DNA of 64,000 nt from an uncultured Sphaerochaeta sp. (lineage in GTDB: Bacteria > Spirochaetota > Spirochaetia > Sphaerochaetales > Sphaerochaetaceae): positions 496,001 through 560,000 of the forward strand of contig NZ_OY781873.1 in the NCBI RefSeq assembly GCF_963677075.1, in the 5' to 3' direction. The position numbers and the translations under genes are program-made. The notes under the pieces were generated by a model that saw only the letters and a program-made list of their open reading frames with translations, did no database searches and was not told where the DNA came from. Every line of letters begins with the position of its first letter. Position 1 is the stretch's first letter. Positions 60,379 through 64,000 of the stretch are shown here, in pieces.

Positions 60379-60839
60379 TCCTCCTTCGCTAAGAATCTTC
60401 TTATATCAGGACACTGTGGATACTCACCCTCCAGTTCTGCAGTACCTTGCCTGTAAACACTCTGCTCGAAGGAAGGGCACATGGTAGTTGCACATAAAGC
60501 CCAACCTTGGCTTCCTCGGAGTTTGGTTCCCTGCCAACACCCTCCCCGCACTATGGAGAGAGGCTGGCTCCCCTCACTAGCCGGTCCCAACAGACGTATT
60601 TCATGACTACCATCACTATTGAGTACCAGCTGCTCCAAGGAATCACCCTCAAGAAGAAACCATACCTCATCAGTAGAGAGATAGTGGAGAGAGGAGTAAC
60701 TCTCTTCGGTGACCAGATAGTAGATGACACTGCCAAGCAAGCGGTCCTGCTCCATGAAAGAGTGAACCCGTTTAAAGAATCCACCTTCCCCTGGAAGAGG
60801 TTCCAGACCCAATTGCTCTATCAGTGTCTGGATGTTCAT
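60375..60839 (-). CDS. cupin DUF985-family protein
   Basis: From ATG 60839 the 154-residue protein has the DUF985 cupin pattern: LGLEPLPGEGGFFKRV, SVIYYLVTEESYSSLHYLSTDEVWFLLEGDSLEQLVL, GGCWQGTKLRG and ALCATTMCPSFEQSVYRQG. It is a small beta-barrel, perhaps a sugar or nucleotide-sugar isomerase. The ATG overlaps the TGA of the phosphorylase gene (ATGA). Confidence 0.85.
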   Translation of the reverse strand: MNIQTLIEQLGLEPLPGEGGFFKRVHSFMEQDRLLGSVIYYLVTEESYSSLHYLSTDEVWFLLEGDSLEQLVLNSDGSHEIRLLGPASEGSQPLSIVRGGCWQGTKLRGSQGWALCATTMCPSFEQSVYRQGTAELEGEYPQCPDIRRFLAKEE

Positions 60840-61666
60840 ACAGGCCAGACCTTTGTCACACTGCGAACCAGGGAAGTAAAGGCTTCCTTCACCTGGTCGC
60901 CTGTCTCCATGACCTCGGTATGACTCAGCGGCTGGTCCAGGATTCCTGATGCCATATTGGTGATGCAACTGATCCCCAGCACTTTCATACGCATATGGCT
61001 TGCAGCAATTGCTTCAGGTACCGTGGACATTCCCACTGCATCTGCTCCGAGCGTCCTTGCTGCACGAATTTCAGCTGGAGTCTCATACGATGGCCCTGCA
61101 AAGAACATATAGACCCCTTCCTGCAAGGAAATAGCTTGTTTTTTCGCTTCCTCCCTTGCCAAGGCACACAACTGCTTGTCATAGGCATTGGTCATATCAA
61201 AGAATCGTTCCCCAAGACTCTCATAATTGGGCCCACGCATAGGGCTGTCGGCAATCAATTTGATGTGGTCACTGATCAACATCAAATCACCCGGCTTATA
61301 GGATTCATTCACTCCACCGGCAGCATTGGTCACCAAGAGCTGTTCAATACCGAGAGCATGCATCACCTGGATGGGAAAGACCACCTGGTCCATACCATAC
61401 CCTTCATAGTAGTGAAAGCGGCCCTGCATGCATAACACACGTTTACCTTCCAGCATACCAGCAACCAAGCGACCTTTATGGCCATACACTGTGGAGACAG
61501 GAAAATGGGGTATATCCTTATAGGATATGGCAACAGCATCCTCCAGCTCATCAGCCAACCCCCCAAGTCCACTACCCAATACCATACCAATTGAAACAGG
61601 CTCCTCTCCGATACGAGAGGTGATATACATTGCAGCTTCCTGCATTTTATCCATTAAAGTATCCAT
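60836..61666 (-). CDS. punA: purine-nucleoside phosphorylase, trimeric type
   Basis: The 276-residue protein has GMVLGSGLGGLADEL, GRFHYYEGYG, VTNAAGGVNESYKPGDLMLISDHI, AGPSYETPAEIRAARTLGADAVGMSTVPEAIAA and ITNMASGI, all marks of the PNP-I family. It splits inosine and guanosine with phosphate to base and ribose 1-phosphate. AGGAGG lies upstream. It follows the nucleoside ABC transporter permeases in the same operon, and adenosine deaminase at 20 kb would feed it. Confidence 0.95.
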   Translation of the reverse strand: MDTLMDKMQEAAMYITSRIGEEPVSIGMVLGSGLGGLADELEDAVAISYKDIPHFPVSTVYGHKGRLVAGMLEGKRVLCMQGRFHYYEGYGMDQVVFPIQVMHALGIEQLLVTNAAGGVNESYKPGDLMLISDHIKLIADSPMRGPNYESLGERFFDMTNAYDKQLCALAREEAKKQAISLQEGVYMFFAGPSYETPAEIRAARTLGADAVGMSTVPEAIAASHMRMKVLGISCITNMASGILDQPLSHTEVMETGDQVKEAFTSLVRSVTKVWPV

Positions 61667-61684
61667 ACAATCCTCCTGAGACTA

Positions 61685-62617
61685 TTAGAACGGTTCTCCA
61701 CTTGCCTTCGGAGCAGCGGAATTTTTCGAGAATAGCACCAAAGCCAACAAGGTGGCTACATACGGGAAAATCTTGAAGAAGACAGGAGGAATCACCTGCA
61801 AGGAAGGAATGACCTGGCTGACATTGGCAATTGTTGTTGCAATTCCAAAAAAGAATGTTGCACCAAGAATACCCAACGGTTTCCACTGTCCAAAGATCAA
61901 GGCAGCAATGGAGAGAAAGCCGAGACCGGCAACCGTACCATTGAACTCTCCTGAGTAGGTAATCAGAATCACCGATCCACCAAGACCTGCAAGAGCACCA
62001 CTCATTGCAACACCGAAGTAGCGCATCTTATGCACATTGATTCCAGCTGAGGCAACTGCAGAGGGGTGTTCACCACAAGCACGGAGACGAAGACCAAAGC
62101 TGGTCTTGTACAACAGGATCCATGAGAGACCCCAAATAATCAGACAGACCCAGGTAGTCCAGTAGGACTGGCTGAAGAAGAGAGGTCCGATGATCGGTAT
62201 CTTTGAAAGGAACGGGATATTCTCACGAACGATACCCATCATAATACGGACGTTTCCGCTTCCACTGATGGTTCTGGCAAGATATACCGTGAGGGCAGCT
62301 GCCAACATATTGATTGCTGTTCCACTGATTACCTGGTCAGCCTTCAGGTTGATCGAGGCAAACGCGTGAAGAAGGCTGAAGATTGCACCAGCGGCAACAC
62401 CTACAAGCAGCCCTATGGGTAGCGCGTTGATACCCAAGGTTGCCTCACTCATCTTGATCGTAATGGCACTCGCAAAGTATCCAACCAACATCAAGCCTTC
62501 CAGCCCAAGGTTGGTGACACCGCTTCGTTCACTGTACAAACCCCCAAGGGAGGTCATCAACATGGGAATCGTATAGGCGATTGCATAGGGAAAAATACTT
62601 ACCAAGGTATCCCACAT
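61685..62617 (-). CDS. nucleoside ABC transporter permease (NupQ/YufQ-like)
   Basis: The 310-residue protein has about eight to ten membrane helices and the BPD_transp_2 pattern (SLGGLYSERSGVTNLGLEGLMLVGYF, ADQVISGTAINMLAAALTVYL, GLRLRACGEHPSAVASAGINVHKMRYFGVAMSGALAGLGG). It pairs with the permease encoded just upstream (one base between). The match to guanosine/nucleoside transporters is supported by the neighbouring PNP. Confidence 0.92.
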   Translation of the reverse strand: MWDTLVSIFPYAIAYTIPMLMTSLGGLYSERSGVTNLGLEGLMLVGYFASAITIKMSEATLGINALPIGLLVGVAAGAIFSLLHAFASINLKADQVISGTAINMLAAALTVYLARTISGSGNVRIMMGIVRENIPFLSKIPIIGPLFFSQSYWTTWVCLIIWGLSWILLYKTSFGLRLRACGEHPSAVASAGINVHKMRYFGVAMSGALAGLGGSVILITYSGEFNGTVAGLGFLSIAALIFGQWKPLGILGATFFFGIATTIANVSQVIPSLQVIPPVFFKIFPYVATLLALVLFSKNSAAPKASGEPF

Positions 62618-62618
62618 A

Positions 62619-63740
62619 TTACTTGTCCTCCTTCTCTGGTGTCGTTACCACAGATTCCTCTTGGGAATTGATCCTGTTATTTCGTCGTTTAAAAACAGCA
62701 TCCCAGAAACGCTTGAACAAGACACTGGTTGCCGTAAAGTAGATGATTACAGCAATGATGGTATCGGCGATCTCTGGGGGAACGCTGGTCATGGCATTCA
62801 TGAACCCTTTTCCAGATTGCAAGATTCCAAAGAACAGTGCGCTGAAGAATACTCCCAGTGGATTGCTTGCACCCAAAAGCGCTACGGCAATCCCATCAAA
62901 ACCTTGGGAAGGCATGACTCCAATCTGCATATTCCTTGAATACCCTGTATAGAAGGAAAGCCCAGCCAGACCTGCCAGTCCACCTGCGATCATCATGGAG
63001 ATTACCACATTTCGGTTCACCTTGATCCCAGCATACTCAGCGCAGAAACGGTTGGCACCAACCGCTTTGAGACTGAATCCCAGCGTTGTCTTGTCCAGTA
63101 TGAACTTGATCAGAATCACCGAGATAATCGCTATGAAGAAACCAAGGTTCATGTACGATCCGTTGAATAGGTTGGTCAACCACTCTGTTCTGAGGGATTG
63201 GGAAACTGCAATACTGGCACTCTCAGTCTCCAGGGAGGGACCCTTGAGATAGGCAGGAACAAAGTAATAGACCGACCAGTAGGCAATCCAGTTCATCATA
63301 ATGGTTGCAACAACTTCATGGACGTTGAACTTGGCTTTGAGGAATCCAGGAATAACTCCCCAGATTGCTCCCCCAGCCAAGGCCGCTCCGATCAAGACAG
63401 CCAAGAAGAGTGGACGGGGAAGAAATACCTTATGGGCAACAATCGTTGCACAGAGGCCACCGACCAACATCTGTCCACTTGCACCAATGTTGAATAGTCC
63501 TGTCCTGAAAGCAAAAGCAACAGAAAGGCCTACCAACATCAAGGTAGTTGCTGTTGCCAAGGTGTTTCCAATTCTCTCAATATTCATCAGACTTCCACGG
63601 AACAAGTACCAAAACCCTGCAAAGGGATTACTACCGATTGAAGCCATAAGAATGGCACCGGCAATGAGCCCAAGGACCACTGCACTGACTGCGACGAGGA
63701 AGGCGTTGCTTTGCAGTTCTCGTTTTTTCAATGATTTCAT
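62619..63740 (-). CDS. nucleoside ABC transporter permease (NupP/YufP-like)
   Basis: The 373-residue protein has a BPD_transp_2 fold with AFRTGLFNIGASGQMLVGGLCATIV, KFNVHEVVATIMMNWIAYW, GFSLKAVGANRFCAEYAGIKVNRNVVISMMIAGGLAGLAG and QGFDGIAVALLGASNPLGVFFSALFFG. A charged C-terminal tail follows. Its ATG overlaps the stop of the ATPase gene (ATGA). Confidence 0.92.
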   Translation of the reverse strand: MKSLKKRELQSNAFLVAVSAVVLGLIAGAILMASIGSNPFAGFWYLFRGSLMNIERIGNTLATATTLMLVGLSVAFAFRTGLFNIGASGQMLVGGLCATIVAHKVFLPRPLFLAVLIGAALAGGAIWGVIPGFLKAKFNVHEVVATIMMNWIAYWSVYYFVPAYLKGPSLETESASIAVSQSLRTEWLTNLFNGSYMNLGFFIAIISVILIKFILDKTTLGFSLKAVGANRFCAEYAGIKVNRNVVISMMIAGGLAGLAGLSFYTGYSRNMQIGVMPSQGFDGIAVALLGASNPLGVFFSALFFGILQSGKGFMNAMTSVPPEIADTIIAVIIYFTATSVLFKRFWDAVFKRRNNRINSQEESVVTTPEKEDK

Positions 63741-64000
63741 TGTTCACCTTCCTTTCGCTTTATGCCGGCCATCATCAAGCCGACCTCATCCTCATTTGTC
63801 TCTGAGGTTTTCACAATATCAATCAACTCCCCACTATTCATGACAGCAATCCTATCGGAGAGGTTGAAGATTTCATCCAACTCAAAGGAAACCAGCAGTA
63901 CTGCATGGCCCTTATCTCGGTGTGCTACCAGTTGGGAGTGTATATATTCAATTGCCCCTACATCCAGTCCCCTGGTTGGTTGGACTGCTATCAGTAGCTC
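63737..64000 (-). CDS. nucleoside/sugar ABC transporter ATPase, C-terminal end only
   Basis: The last 87 codons are in the window: ELLIAVQPTRGLDVGAIEYIHSQL (start of the second D-loop region, with the QPTRGLD motif typical of the second ABC half in RbsA/NupO-like proteins), VLLVSFELDEIFNLSDRIAVMNSG and a tail KRKEGEQ. The H-loop His is replaced by Phe in VSFELDE, as often seen in this half. The start lies beyond the right edge. ATGA overlap with the permease gene. Confidence 0.9.
   Translation of the reverse strand, partial: ELLIAVQPTRGLDVGAIEYIHSQLVAHRDKGHAVLLVSFELDEIFNLSDRIAVMNSGELIDIVKTSETNEDEVGLMMAGIKRKEGEQ

Noticed and set aside
60840-60968. Longer start of the cupin gene
   Set aside because: It lies within the phosphorylase gene; the DUF985 pattern starts at the ATG 60839 that overlaps the phosphorylase stop.
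1-64000. tRNA, rRNA, CRISPR, transposase, integrase or prophage genes
   Set aside because: I looked through the intergenic regions on both strands and saw no cloverleaf-like sequences, spaced repeats or mobile-element proteins; a tRNA scan was not possible here.

Overview
The window looks like chromosome of a free-living, fermentative spirochaete close to Sphaerochaeta. This is inference from overall gene style: two PspA/PspC modules, a split transketolase, a tripartite tricarboxylate transporter with SBP, a nucleoside ABC transporter, a sucrose-phosphate synthase and several sugar-type regulators, at mid-range GC. No rRNA, tRNA, CRISPR array, insertion sequence or phage gene was seen. The genus was not tested by any search.

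Layout. 1-5.9 kb: the end of an RNA methyltransferase, rsmI, and a phage-shock-protein locus of two separate modules. Each module is led by a textbook sigma-54 promoter, with pspF between them. 6-15 kb: a DUF1576 membrane protein, carAB, aspS, a cation-efflux transporter and an OsmC protein. 15.5-23.6 kb: mixed housekeeping (proS, adenosine deaminase, rhomboid, rlmE, TPR and ankyrin proteins). Between rhomboid and rlmE lies a 540-base stretch with no protein gene. It holds two tandem sigma-54 promoters, each followed by a similar short RNA-like unit ending in a strong hairpin. 23.7-29.9 kb: a frameshifted GntP permease with an MBL hydrolase and FadR-type regulator, then a metal ABC transporter whose ATPase carries an N-terminal DUF1893 domain. 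30-45 kb: a catabolic island. Transketolase halves, Fe-dependent alcohol dehydrogenase and a TIM-barrel isomerase are transcribed leftwards; a GntR regulator and a DUF362 protein rightwards; then a PdxA-like dehydrogenase, TctBAC transporter, racemase-like protein, TIM-barrel isomerase and aldo/keto reductase form a leftward operon behind a PrpR-type sigma-54 activator. 45-52 kb: MscS channel, HtpG, a ROK regulator and three small secreted proteins in an AT-rich stretch. 52.4-57 kb: a bifunctional sucrose-phosphate synthase/phosphatase between two paralogous GntR regulators, then an orphan ABC ATPase. 58-64 kb: a leftward operon with nucleoside ABC transporter, purine-nucleoside phosphorylase, cupin, SDR, metallophosphoesterase and a ParB-fold protein.

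How it works together. Sigma-54 is a recurring theme: five GG-N10-GC promoters (1386, 3612, 21977, 22219 and, on the minus strand, 42892) and two enhancer-binding proteins (PspF, PrpR type) are visible. The pdxA-tct promoter is the most elaborate: a cluster of TGTTTCA/TGAAACA repeats lies upstream and two TTGTATACAA-type sites lie between it and the promoter. The same operator type sits at the start of the transketolase promoter and around the gntR gene at 34.3 kb, which suggests that one GntR protein coordinates both halves of the island. A second theme is translation start: at least eight genes have a -10 hexamer 5-6 bases before the start codon and no Shine-Dalgarno sequence, so they probably make leaderless mRNAs.
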